From assembly GCA_001770415.1 (NCBI GenBank), contig MEQX01000093.1, positions 1 to 64,000 on the forward strand: DNA of 64,000 bases, read 5' to 3'. Source of the stretch: Betaproteobacteria bacterium RIFCSPLOWO2_02_FULL_63_19 (GTDB lineage: Bacteria > Pseudomonadota > Gammaproteobacteria > Burkholderiales > SG8-39). Numbering within the stretch: the first letter of the stretch is position 1; each line of letters begins with the position of its first letter. The notes beneath the pieces were generated by a model that saw only the letters and a list, made by a program, of their open reading frames with translations, ran no database searches and was not told the origin of the DNA. A program made the translations under genes and the position numbers. Below are positions 1-9,331 of this stretch, piece by piece.

Positions 1-1
1 C

Positions 2-1087
2 GTGCTCGCCGCTTCTCACGCATCGGCAGTCGAACTGGTCTATGGGACCGGCAGCGGCGCCAAGAGCCGCATCAATATCGACGCCATCGAGCCGTTCATG
101 GCCGAGACCACCAAGGACAGCGGCGGCTCGATAACGTGGAAATACCTGCCTGGCAACCAAATCGTCACCATCAGAACGGCGCTTAAGGGCCTGCGCGACA
201 ATCTGGTGGATGCGGGAATGGTCGTACCGGTCTACGTACGCAAGGATCTGATCGAAATCAATTCGGTCTACGATACGGTGTTCTTCGGCGACGACGATAT
301 TGTCGCCTCGGCTGGAGCCGCGCACGAAACCCTTGTTCTGCACTGCCCGGAATGCGTCGCAGAGTTCGGCAAGAATAACTCGTTCTTACTCGCGTCCTAC
401 GCGAGCTCCGAACAGGTGCTCGCGTGCACCAAACCGGTAAAGACTGTCGCCGAACTGAAGGGGCTGAAGATCCGCGCGCCGGGACCGCTGCAGCGCGTAG
501 CAAAGGCCTTGGGCGGCGTGCCGGTCAGCCTGCCGCCGCAGGAACTGGCGCTCGCACTCGACCGGGGCGGGCTGGATTGCGCGTTTACGCCGCTGAACTG
601 GATGATCAGCTTTGGCATCCAGGATGTCGCCAAGTACGTGGTCGACTACCATTTTGGCTCGTCCCGCGCGCTCGGACTCATCGTCATGAACAGGGACACA
701 TGGCGCAAGAAACTCACGCGTGAGCAGCGCCGGATTCTCTGGCAGCGTGCGCCATTGGCCTCGGCTCGTTCGGTGGTCGTCTCCTACATCCAACTCGACG
801 CCAAGTACCGCAAGACCATCGGTCCAACGAAGGGCGTACAGTTCTTCAAGGCCGGCAGCGATTTTACGAAAATCATGGACGGAATCCGCAGCGGCGCAGA
901 GAAAGTGCTGGTGGCCGAGATAAGCAAACAGGGTGCCAAGCAGGCCGCGAAAACCGTCGCGGCGTTCACGAAGACACTGGCCAAGTGGCGCAAGCTGTCG
1001 CAGACGGAAATCAAGAACGACACCGATGCCTACGCCAGGGTGCTCAAGCGGGAAATCTACGACAAACTCGATCCCGAGAAGTTGTAA
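2..1087 (+). CDS. dctP: TRAP transporter substrate-binding protein, DctP family (5' partial)
   Basis: Periplasmic solute receptor of a tripartite ATP-independent periplasmic transporter. It captures a small organic anion and delivers it to a DctQM permease. The visible protein begins inside a signal peptide (LAASHASA, cleaved before VELVYGTG), so the true start lies left of the window and the GTG at base 2 is only where the ORF track begins. Family features are the early YGTGSGAKS segment, the central LKGLKIRAPGPLQRVAKALG stretch (the TRAP receptor 'G-hK-hR' region), and a late helical part with TREQRRILW. The gene is convergent with dctM and dctQ rather than co-directional. The substrate cannot be read from the sequence. 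Confidence 0.85.
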   Translation: MLAASHASAVELVYGTGSGAKSRINIDAIEPFMAETTKDSGGSITWKYLPGNQIVTIRTALKGLRDNLVDAGMVVPVYVRKDLIEINSVYDTVFFGDDDIVASAGAAHETLVLHCPECVAEFGKNNSFLLASYASSEQVLACTKPVKTVAELKGLKIRAPGPLQRVAKALGGVPVSLPPQELALALDRGGLDCAFTPLNWMISFGIQDVAKYVVDYHFGSSRALGLIVMNRDTWRKKLTREQRRILWQRAPLASARSVVVSYIQLDAKYRKTIGPTKGVQFFKAGSDFTKIMDGIRSGAEKVLVAEISKQGAKQAAKTVAAFTKTLAKWRKLSQTEIKNDTDAYARVLKREIYDKLDPEKL

Positions 1088-1100
1088 CGTCCTCTTCATG

Positions 1101-1124
1101 ACGGCGGCGCTCGTGCGCCGCCGT
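1101..1124. terminator. Perfect GC-rich hairpin between convergent dctP and dctM
   Basis: ACGGCGGCGC-tcgt-GCGCCGCCGT forms a perfect 10-bp stem with a tetraloop, placed between the dctP stop and the dctM stop. No T-tract follows on either strand, so it is not a textbook intrinsic terminator. The position between convergent genes makes a bidirectional transcription-end or RNA-stabilising role likely. Confidence 0.5.
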
Positions 1125-1128
1125 GTCG

Positions 1129-2436
1129 TCAATTCATTTGCGCCGGCAGGAACAGCGAGATCTGCGGAAACGCGATAAGCAGCGTCATAACCAGGATTTC
1201 ACAGGCAAGAAACCAGCCGACGCCCTTGAATATCGTCTCCAGGCTGATTTCATCGCCGACGATGCTCTTGACGATATAGACCTGAAATCCCACCGGCGGC
1301 GTGAGCATCCCAATCTCGAGGTACTTCACCACGAGGACACCGAACCAGATCAGGTCAAGCTGGAGCTGTGCGAACAACGGCAGCAGGATCGGCAATGTGA
1401 CCAGGAGAATGCCCAGCGGATCGAGGAACATGCCCAGCACCACGTAGATCAGCGAAGCACCGATGACCAGGTGAAGCGGATCGACCGCCCACTGTGCCAT
1501 GCGCTCACCGATGAATATCGGCACCCCGGAAAGAGCCATGAAGCGGGTAAGCAGAATGGCCCCAACGGCGACGAACATCAACCGCGAAGTCGCAGACGCG
1601 GCCTCCAATACGCTTTCGCGGAAAACCTTCCAGTTCATCCGGCCTTGTAGCCAGACGATCACGATGGCGAGCACCGCGCCGAATGCTCCGGCTTCGGTCG
1701 GTGTGACAACCCCGCTGTAAAGTCCGCCGATGATGCCCAGGACCAGCAACAGCAGCGGCCATACGGCAGCAAGCGCCCGGAATTTCTCCGCGCGATCGAC
1801 GACTATAGCCGCTTTCGGAGCGAGTCCCGGGACTAGCGAGCAACGCAGCAGAATCATCCCGGCATAAGTAACGGCAGTCAGCAGCCCGGGAAAGATGCCC
1901 GCAATCAGGAGCTTGGTGATCGACTGTTCGGCGAATATGCCGTACAGAATGAACAGAATGCTCGGCGGAATCAGCGCGCCCAGCGTACCCGCGCTTGCCA
2001 CGACCCCGGTCGCAAGGCCTTTGTCGTAGCCCTGACGCACCATTTCCGGGATGGCGATCCGACCCATCGCCGCCGACGTTGCGATACTCGAGCCCGAAGC
2101 GGCGGCAAAGCCGGCGCAGGCGAAGTTCGTCGCCACCGCGAGACCGCCAGGCAGGCGGCCAAGCCAAAGCCGCGCTGCGCGAAACAGCGATTCGCTCACG
2201 CCCGAGTGGTAGACGACCGCGCCCATCAACAGGAACATGGGGATTGCGGACAGTTCCCAATTGGCAGCAAATTCGAAGGGCATCGACCGCAGCGTGCCCA
2301 CCGCGACTGGGAATCCTCGCAACAGCCCGATCCCTACAAAGGAGGTGAGGCCGAGCGCGACGCCGATGGGCGTGCGCAGCGCCAGCAAGACGAGCACGGC
2401 GCCCAGACTTGCAAAACCGATGGCTACCGGAGACAA
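1129..2436 (-). CDS. dctM: TRAP transporter large permease subunit (DctM)
   Basis: Large integral-membrane subunit of a TRAP transporter, the Na+-coupled transport channel. The 435 aa are almost entirely hydrophobic helices, the usual length and composition for DctM (about 12 helices). The segment GFAAASGSSIATSAAMGRIA followed by GTLGALIPPSILFILYG is the conserved core of the family. The start used is TTG, preceded by GGAAG about 7 nt upstream; no in-frame ATG lies nearby. It sits 67 bp downstream of dctQ on the same strand and the two are probably co-transcribed. The matching receptor gene, dctP, lies next door on the opposite strand. Confidence 0.9.
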   Translation of the reverse strand: MSPVAIGFASLGAVLVLLALRTPIGVALGLTSFVGIGLLRGFPVAVGTLRSMPFEFAANWELSAIPMFLLMGAVVYHSGVSESLFRAARLWLGRLPGGLAVATNFACAGFAAASGSSIATSAAMGRIAIPEMVRQGYDKGLATGVVASAGTLGALIPPSILFILYGIFAEQSITKLLIAGIFPGLLTAVTYAGMILLRCSLVPGLAPKAAIVVDRAEKFRALAAVWPLLLLVLGIIGGLYSGVVTPTEAGAFGAVLAIVIVWLQGRMNWKVFRESVLEAASATSRLMFVAVGAILLTRFMALSGVPIFIGERMAQWAVDPLHLVIGASLIYVVLGMFLDPLGILLVTLPILLPLFAQLQLDLIWFGVLVVKYLEIGMLTPPVGFQVYIVKSIVGDEISLETIFKGVGWFLACEILVMTLLIAFPQISLFLPAQMN

Positions 2437-2503
2437 ATAGATCTTCCGTTCAAGCGATCACCTTTCGAATCATTCCCGCGTTTCCGGGATCCCTGCGGCA
2501 CCG

Positions 2504-3037
2504 TTAACGGCGCCAAATTGCGGCGTTGAAATCCTTGAGCAACTGATTGAGGACAACCAACGCCATCGCGGCACATCCGAGCGGCACCGCCCAGCGCGCC
2601 GGCCAGATGAACAGGTAGCCACCTGAAATTTCGCGCAATTCGCGCTCGACTGTCATAGCGACTGCTTCCTCGCCCGAATACCAGGCGAGCAGTACTACCC
2701 ACGCAAGCGTGAGCAACCCGACTGCGGCTTCGAGCGCGGCGAGCGCGCGCGGAGACAGCTTGCTGGTAAACAGTTCGACAAAGATGTGCCGTTCCGTTCT
2801 CGCGACATAGGCGAACGGTAGAAAAACCAACATCAACATGTAATAGTCCTCGACCATTTCGAAAGTGGCCGGGACCGGTTGCCGAAACAGGTATTTTCCC
2901 GCCACGTCTGCGGTGACCTGCAGCATCATCAGCGTGATAGCCGCGCCAGCGATCAGCATAAGCAGCATCGCAGACCGCTGCGCCGCGTGATCGAGAAGAC
3001 TGCGCACTCGGGAGGGTTGCTCTATTTCTACGGACAT
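2504..3037 (-). CDS. dctQ: TRAP transporter small permease subunit (DctQ)
   Basis: Small membrane subunit that forms a complex with DctM. The protein is 177 aa with four hydrophobic helices, starting with SAMLLMLIAGAAITLMMLQV and ending with a helix before NQLLKDFNAAIWRR. This size and four-helix layout, and the position directly upstream of dctM, support the call. DctQ sequences diverge quickly, so the assignment leans on context. The ATG has AGGA almost directly adjacent, poor spacing for a ribosome binding site, so the start is less certain than the family. Confidence 0.85.
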   Translation of the reverse strand: MSVEIEQPSRVRSLLDHAAQRSAMLLMLIAGAAITLMMLQVTADVAGKYLFRQPVPATFEMVEDYYMLMLVFLPFAYVARTERHIFVELFTSKLSPRALAALEAAVGLLTLAWVVLLAWYSGEEAVAMTVERELREISGGYLFIWPARWAVPLGCAAMALVVLNQLLKDFNAAIWRR

Positions 3038-3092
3038 TCCTGCGCGGCGGCCAAGGTGTCGCGCCCCTCCCGCCGACAGGCCGGAACACGGG

Positions 3093-3395
3093 TCAACTTA
3101 CGGTCTCGCGCGTATTGTCCACCACCAGCGGGACATCGAAATAGCGCACCTGCGGTTCATGACCATTTTCGGCCGTCATGCGCGCGCGCCATTCGGCGTT
3201 ATAGTGCGCCTCTGCTGCGACGCGCGATTCCCAGACGTACATGCCACCGCCCATCCCGGTTTCGCGCTCGCGCAAATAATGCTTGCTTAGCAAACCCGGT
3301 TTGCCGCGAAACCGCGGCGCCGACCGTTCGGCGATCGCCCGCGCCTGGTCAGGCGTCTGGGGCGGCTGAGGCCAAAGTACCTGAACGACGACCAT
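3093..3395 (-). CDS. YdhR-like putative monooxygenase (ABM fold)
   Basis: Small 100-aa protein resembling the YdhR / antibiotic-biosynthesis-monooxygenase-like ferredoxin-fold family. The typical features are an N-terminal VVVQVLWPQPP strand, GLLSKHYLRERE, and GGMYVWESRVAAEAHY ('YxWxsREAAeaf'). The ORF track extends it to 192 aa, but the ATG at 3395 has a strong GGAGGA Shine-Dalgarno sequence about 8 nt upstream and the extension has no family character, so I use the short form. It lies upstream of dctQ on the same strand, 55 bp away. Members of this family are proposed to act on aromatic or quinone-like compounds; no activity can be fixed here. Confidence 0.75.
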   Translation of the reverse strand: MVVVQVLWPQPPQTPDQARAIAERSAPRFRGKPGLLSKHYLRERETGMGGGMYVWESRVAAEAHYNAEWRARMTAENGHEPQVRYFDVPLVVDNTRETVS

Positions 3396-3690
3396 TGCTC
3401 GATTCCTCCGCGTTTTGATCAATAAGGCGAACGACTCCAGCCAGCGAGGGTCCTGCCAAGTGCTTCTGTATGGTACCCGCATGGCGAGTGGTAAATCAAT
3501 CGGAAGCTCAGCCGCACTTGGTGCGCCACTAAGTGCGCTGGATGTCCAGTATTTAGGTCCGATAGTACGACCCCGTCGCAACTCGAACTCGTTTCCGCCC
3601 GCAGAACTCGCATCCGATGCCGAATTCGCGTGAAGAAATGCTACCATCGTCGACGACGTCCTCAGAACCAATCGGAAGGAGGTTTGACCC

Positions 3691-4605
3691 GTGGTGAGCT
3701 ATCGCCTGCTTAGTTACCAGTCTCCTACAGGTCCGCGATCCGCCGTCGCTGTTGACGGCACGGTTCATGACCTCGCCAGCGCAACCGGTCGCGCGGACTA
3801 CGGATCCATGCTCGGCGTGCTCGCTGACTGGTCAACCGCGCACACCGCCCTCGATGCCCTCGCCAGTGAGTTGGACGGCAAGTCGGGGATGCCGCTAGCC
3901 GATCTTCGCATTCTTGCTCCGGTGCTCTACCCCTCCGCAATCTACTGTGCCGGTGCCAACTATTCCGATCACACGGCGAACATGGCCAAGCTACACAATC
4001 TGCCCGTTGATCCCGATCCGCGCGGGCCGGGCAAGAAGCCCTGGCATTTCATCAAGGCGTCACGGTGCGTCGTTGGACCGGATGCGGAGGTTCCACTCCC
4101 TTGCGAGAAACTGGACTGGGAGGTGGAACTCGCGGTGGTCATCGGCGAAACAGCGCGGAACGTGCCCGAGTCCAGGGCCCTGGATGTCGTCGCCGCCTAT
4201 ACCGCCGCCAACGACCTGTCGGCGCGCGATCTATCGCGCCGGCCCGGGGTGTCAGACGCCTCCCCGTTCAAGTACGACTGGATCGGACAGAAGAGTTTCG
4301 ACGGCGCCTGCCCCATCGGACCATGGCTGGTACCCGCGGCAGAAATAGCAGATCCGCAGAGGTTGGCCCTCAGGCTCTGGGTGAACGACTCGCTGCGCCA
4401 GGATTCCAACACCGCGCGCATGATATTCAGCGTAGCCGAGCAAATCGCGTATCTCTCGTCGCGAATTACACTCTATCCGGGAGACCTCGTGCTGACCGGT
4501 ACCCCCGCGGGGGTCGGGGCGGAGACCGGAGTTTTTCTAAAGCGCGGCGATACGGTCAAGATTTCCGTCGAAAAGATCGGCGAACTGGTGACAACGATCA
4601 CCTAG
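3691..4605 (+). CDS. Fumarylacetoacetate hydrolase (FAH) family protein
   Basis: 304-aa FAH-superfamily enzyme. The family includes acylpyruvases, 2-keto-4-pentenoate hydratases, HHDD isomerases and oxaloacetate decarboxylases. The divalent-metal site is visible: LDWEVELAVVIG supplies the E-x-E pair and AANDLSARDLSRR the downstream acidic ligand. The signature GDLVLTGTPAGVG near the C-terminus is canonical. The GTG start is fixed by GGAGG about 8 nt upstream. It is divergent from the monooxygenase/TRAP genes and convergent with the hydantoinase-like pair, suggesting a degradation pathway for a small carboxylic or aromatic compound. The exact reaction cannot be chosen from the sequence. Confidence 0.88.
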   Translation: MVSYRLLSYQSPTGPRSAVAVDGTVHDLASATGRADYGSMLGVLADWSTAHTALDALASELDGKSGMPLADLRILAPVLYPSAIYCAGANYSDHTANMAKLHNLPVDPDPRGPGKKPWHFIKASRCVVGPDAEVPLPCEKLDWEVELAVVIGETARNVPESRALDVVAAYTAANDLSARDLSRRPGVSDASPFKYDWIGQKSFDGACPIGPWLVPAAEIADPQRLALRLWVNDSLRQDSNTARMIFSVAEQIAYLSSRITLYPGDLVLTGTPAGVGAETGVFLKRGDTVKISVEKIGELVTTIT

Positions 4606-4686
4606 GTGCCGGTTCCCGCCCGGCGCATGGCCAGATTGACGGAGACGGGCCAGCGGCGCGCAAGGCCGCGGGTCCGAATCTGCACG

Positions 4687-6429
4687 TTATCGTGCCCTGA
4701 GCCGCGTTGTCTCCGCAGTGTCGATCGCTAACGTCTCTGGATCCACAGCGACCCCGTACAGCTCGCGCGCGGCCTTCGCCGACACGTAGCCCTGCAACAC
4801 GTCCTCTCTGACGGACTCTACTGAGCGCAAGTGCGGGTCGCCGAATCCGCCGCCGCCACCGGCCCGCACCGCGAATGCGTCACCCTCCTTAAGTTCAGCC
4901 ACCAAGACCTTCGCGTTGACGTAATCGTCCTTCCATTCGCCGTTGACTTCGATGGCTACGGAATTGCCGAGGGCTTCACCTCCGCCCCCGAGTCCCCACG
5001 GACGGCAGTGGGCGCGGTCGATCTGGGCGTTGAAGGTGAGCGCGCAGCGCGCCCGCACCACGCGCTCCACACCGAGCCCGCCTCGATAACGCCCGGCGCC
5101 CCCGGAATCCGGGATCAACCGATAGCACTCCACCACCAGCGGTGACTTGACCTCCGTCTGCTCATTGGGACTGTTATGCGTGTCACCGTCGTTGATGCAC
5201 ACCGTGCCGCTGACACCGTCTTCTGTAAGCTTCGCTCCCCAGCCGCCGCCCAGCGGACCGAAGTTCGCAAGGAAAAACTCCCCTGTCTTCGGATTCATGC
5301 CGTGGCCCATGCAGACGACGAGATCCGCGTGATGGCCCGCGATGACCCGGTCCGGAATCACCGGAGCGAGGGCCTTGAAGACGGTGTCCACCACGGTCAT
5401 TGGAAAAGTCATCCACCAGCGCATCGCCGCAGGTCGCACGGCGCTGATTACCTTGCCCATCGGGATCACCACCTTCAGGTTCCGGAATGCCCCGTCATTG
5501 ATGGGGTAATCCGTCGGCGAGGTCAGGCACTTGAATGCGACCTGGGCGCAGGCGTAACCGGCGGTGACGCCCGAGTTGTAGAAACCCTTCACCTGCTCGG
5601 ACACGTGGGTGAGATCGACCGTGAACTCGTCTCCCTTGACAATCACCTTGACTCGGATCGGTATCTGTTTGCCCACCGCGACCCCGTCGTCGTCCATAAA
5701 GGACTCGGCCTCGTATTCGCCATCAGGAATAGTAAGCGTGCGCTTGCGAGCCGCTGCCTCCGCCTGATCCATGATCGCGGCGATCGACTGGCGAACCGTT
5801 TCCGCACCATAGCGGTTGACGAGTTCGAGGAAGCGCCGCTCGCCGGTCTTGACCGCCGTAAGTTGAGCGCGCAGATCCCCCATGGCTCGAGTCGGCACCC
5901 GAACGTTCATGCGGATGATGTCCTCGAGCAGCGTGTTGACCTTCCCCTCGTCCTGGTACTTGCAAATCGGAATCTGCAGTCCTTCGGAGTAGATGTCCGT
6001 GGTCATGCCGCCGAGGGGTCCACCGATGTCGATCCAGTGGGCCATGCAACAGGAGAAGCCGATGAGAACGCCATGGTGAAAGATGGGTAGCGAAAACGTG
6101 ACGTGATTAAGGTGACTCCCGGTGATGTAGGAGTCATTGGTAACCAGAATGTCGCCCGGCCGGATACCGTCCCGCCCGAAGTGGCGCAGTTTCGCCTTCA
6201 CCGTTTCCGCCATACCCCGGATGAACATCGGCAGTCCTATGCCGATGGAGACGGTTTCACCTTCCGCCGTGAACAGACCCGTCGTGAAGTCCAAAGCCTC
6301 ATAAATGATGGTGTTGTACGCGGTGCGCATGAGGTTCGTCTTCATTTCCTCGGTCACCGCAAGTACGCCGTTGCGCATGATCTCGGTGGTAACCGGATCG
6401 GTGGCGGGGTAACGATCAATTTGCGTCAT
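4687..6429 (-). CDS. hyuB: Hydantoinase B/oxoprolinase family protein
   Basis: 580-aa protein of the HyuB family, the partner subunit of ATP-dependent hydantoinases, 5-oxoprolinases and acetone/acetophenone carboxylases. Recognisable segments are an N-terminal DPVTTEIMRNGVLAVTEEM, the NDSYITGSHLNHVTFSLPIF motif, and a C-terminal glycine-rich stretch (RAGGGGGFGDP) typical of the family end. The start codon overlaps the stop of the upstream HyuA-like gene by 4 bp (ATGA), so translation is probably coupled and the products form a complex. The substrate is unknown: hydantoins, 5-oxoproline and ketone carboxylation all use this family. Confidence 0.9.
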   Translation of the reverse strand: MTQIDRYPATDPVTTEIMRNGVLAVTEEMKTNLMRTAYNTIIYEALDFTTGLFTAEGETVSIGIGLPMFIRGMAETVKAKLRHFGRDGIRPGDILVTNDSYITGSHLNHVTFSLPIFHHGVLIGFSCCMAHWIDIGGPLGGMTTDIYSEGLQIPICKYQDEGKVNTLLEDIIRMNVRVPTRAMGDLRAQLTAVKTGERRFLELVNRYGAETVRQSIAAIMDQAEAAARKRTLTIPDGEYEAESFMDDDGVAVGKQIPIRVKVIVKGDEFTVDLTHVSEQVKGFYNSGVTAGYACAQVAFKCLTSPTDYPINDGAFRNLKVVIPMGKVISAVRPAAMRWWMTFPMTVVDTVFKALAPVIPDRVIAGHHADLVVCMGHGMNPKTGEFFLANFGPLGGGWGAKLTEDGVSGTVCINDGDTHNSPNEQTEVKSPLVVECYRLIPDSGGAGRYRGGLGVERVVRARCALTFNAQIDRAHCRPWGLGGGGEALGNSVAIEVNGEWKDDYVNAKVLVAELKEGDAFAVRAGGGGGFGDPHLRSVESVREDVLQGYVSAKAARELYGVAVDPETLAIDTAETTRLRAR

Positions 6430-8510
6430 CGTAGAGCGCTCCCGATGGTGATGACGAGGTTGCGGAATCCGTCGACGGCGAGCGTGTCACTAGGCAGCAC
6501 TACCGTAGTGGAGGCATGCTCCTCCACCACCGCCGGCCCCGGGATGCGGTTGCCCGGCACGAGCGCGACCCGCGCGTAGGACGGGGTATCGACAAACCGG
6601 CCCCCGAAGAACACCGGCCGCGTTCCGGTGAATGCCCTGGCGTCCGGGGTTTCCTTGCCCTCGGCGACCCGTGCGAGTGGCGGCTTTTTCAGGATACCGG
6701 TTACCGTGGATCGCAGCGAGACGATCTCGGCGCGCTCCTGTGGCGCCGAGGTTCCATAACGCAGCTCATGCGTTCGGTCGAAAGCTTCCTTGATGGCTTC
6801 AAGATTGTGGTCCGCAAAATACTCACCGGGCAGATCCACGGTTACCGCGTGCTCCTGTCCGACGTAGCGCATGTCGAGCGCGCGCGCCAGCACGATCTCC
6901 TCCACCGCCACTGCTGTCCGGCGGACCGCCGCAATGCCGGTTCCCTCCAACTCCCCGAATTCGGGCTCGATTTCGTCGAAAACCGCCTCCGAGAGCCGCA
7001 TCGGGTGCGTACGCACATAGTCGTAACGCAGGTCCGAAAACAACATTCCAAAAGCCGAGAAGTGCCCGGGTGAAACGGGAATAATGATGGTCTTCATCCC
7101 GATCTCCCGCGCGACCTCGGCCGCATGCAGCGGTCCCGCCCCACCGTATGCCACCATGGTAAAGGCCGCCGCGTCGAGTCCCCGCTCCGTCGTCACTCCC
7201 TTGACCGCATAGGACATGGCCGTAGCCGCGATGCGCAGGATGCCTTCCGCAGCCTCCACCGCGTCCATGCCAAGCGGCACCGCGATGCGCTCCCGAAACG
7301 CCCGCTCCGCAGCCATCACGTCAAGTTTCATCTCTCCTCCCAGGAACCGGTCGGGTGCGAGCCGACCGAGGAGGAGGTTGACATCGGTGACGGTGGGCTC
7401 TGTGCCTCCCAGGCCATAGCAGACCGGCCCCGGCGCGGCGCCCGCACTTTCCGGCCCCACCCGCAGGCTCCCACCGTCCGCGATGCGGGCGATGGACCCG
7501 CCTCCGGTACCCACCTCGAAAATATGCATCATTGCAACCTGAACCGGCAACGCGTGATCATAGCCGCCGATGAGGGCGGCACCGGTAGTCAGTGATTTTC
7601 CCTGGTAAATGACTCCCGCTTTCGCGGTGGTTCCGCCCATGTCAAAAGAGATGGCACTATCGATTCCGGTGGCCGCACATAACGCGCGGGTCCCAAGCAC
7701 ACCGGCGGCGGGTCCGGACTCGAGCATTCGCACGCATTGCTCCTTCGCTTCCCCCGCCTCATACAGACCGCCGGTGGATTGCACCACTAGGAATTCGCCC
7801 GCGAAGCGCTCGGCAGCCAACCGGTCCTCGATCTCTCCCAGGTATTGCCGTACCCTCGGGCCGATGTACGCATTGGCGACCACCGTCGAGCATCGCTCGA
7901 ATTCGCGATACTCCTGACTGAGTTCGTGGGAAACGGAAACGAACAGACCCGGTGCCTCCTCCTGCAAGATCTCCTTCACACGGATCTCGTGGGCCGGATT
8001 CCGGTAAGAGTGGAGCAGAAGCACCGCCACAGCCTCCACCCTGATTTCCCGCAACCGTCGCGCTAATGCTCGTACCTGCGCTTCGTCGAGAGGTGTTCGT
8101 ATCTCCCCCTCGGCATACATGCGCTCGCGAACCTCGAAGCGCATCGCCCGCTTCACCAGCGGATCGTGCTTGCGAAAGTACAGGTTGTAGGCGTCGGGCC
8201 GGTTGACTCGCCCGATCTCGTAGACGTCGCGGAAGCCGTCAGTGATAAGCAACGCGGTGCGCGCTCCTGTCCGTTCCAGCATCGTGTTGATCGCTACGGT
8301 AGTGCCATGCAGGAAAAGATCCGCGTCGGCGAAATTGACGCCCGCCTTCTTCACCCCGTCCCCGATGGCCTCCACGAGTGACGCCGGCGTCGAAAGAGCC
8401 TTGCCGAAACGCAGTTCGCCGGCTGCGACGTCAAAGGCGGCGATGTCGGTGAAGGTTCCCCCAATATCTGCGGCCAGGCGGATCCGGTGTCGCGTGGTCC
8501 CCGCGCTCAC
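6426..8510 (-). CDS. hyuA: Hydantoinase/oxoprolinase family protein, ATPase subunit
   Basis: 694-aa HyuA-type subunit with an actin-like ATPase fold. The phosphate-binding motif ADIGGTFTDIAAFD is at residues 14-27 and a second nucleotide segment, SFDMGGTTAKAGV, lies near the middle. The GTEPTVTDVNLLLGR and AYGGAGPLHAAEVA segments are family hallmarks. It phosphorylates or activates a carbonyl substrate so that ATP hydrolysis drives ring opening or carboxylation by the HyuA/HyuB complex. The start is GTG, with GGAGAA 6 nt upstream. It is first in a two-gene operon with hyuB. About 0.7 kb without a convincing gene lies upstream. Confidence 0.9.
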   Translation of the reverse strand: MSAGTTRHRIRLAADIGGTFTDIAAFDVAAGELRFGKALSTPASLVEAIGDGVKKAGVNFADADLFLHGTTVAINTMLERTGARTALLITDGFRDVYEIGRVNRPDAYNLYFRKHDPLVKRAMRFEVRERMYAEGEIRTPLDEAQVRALARRLREIRVEAVAVLLLHSYRNPAHEIRVKEILQEEAPGLFVSVSHELSQEYREFERCSTVVANAYIGPRVRQYLGEIEDRLAAERFAGEFLVVQSTGGLYEAGEAKEQCVRMLESGPAAGVLGTRALCAATGIDSAISFDMGGTTAKAGVIYQGKSLTTGAALIGGYDHALPVQVAMMHIFEVGTGGGSIARIADGGSLRVGPESAGAAPGPVCYGLGGTEPTVTDVNLLLGRLAPDRFLGGEMKLDVMAAERAFRERIAVPLGMDAVEAAEGILRIAATAMSYAVKGVTTERGLDAAAFTMVAYGGAGPLHAAEVAREIGMKTIIIPVSPGHFSAFGMLFSDLRYDYVRTHPMRLSEAVFDEIEPEFGELEGTGIAAVRRTAVAVEEIVLARALDMRYVGQEHAVTVDLPGEYFADHNLEAIKEAFDRTHELRYGTSAPQERAEIVSLRSTVTGILKKPPLARVAEGKETPDARAFTGTRPVFFGGRFVDTPSYARVALVPGNRIPGPAVVEEHASTTVVLPSDTLAVDGFRNLVITIGSALR

Positions 8511-9265
<755 letters not shown>

Positions 9266-9331
9266 AATCGAACTGGAATTGAAGCAAAAGACTTGAGCGC
9301 ACCGGCAAATCGCCGACCCACGTGATTGGCC

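Noticed and set aside
386-1132. Minus-strand ORF of 248 aa opposite dctP
   Set aside because: Antisense shadow of a well-supported TRAP receptor gene; composition is arginine-rich and without domains.
5176-6090. Plus-strand 304-aa ORF opposite hyuB
   Set aside because: Shadow of hyuB with His/Arg-rich composition and no motif.
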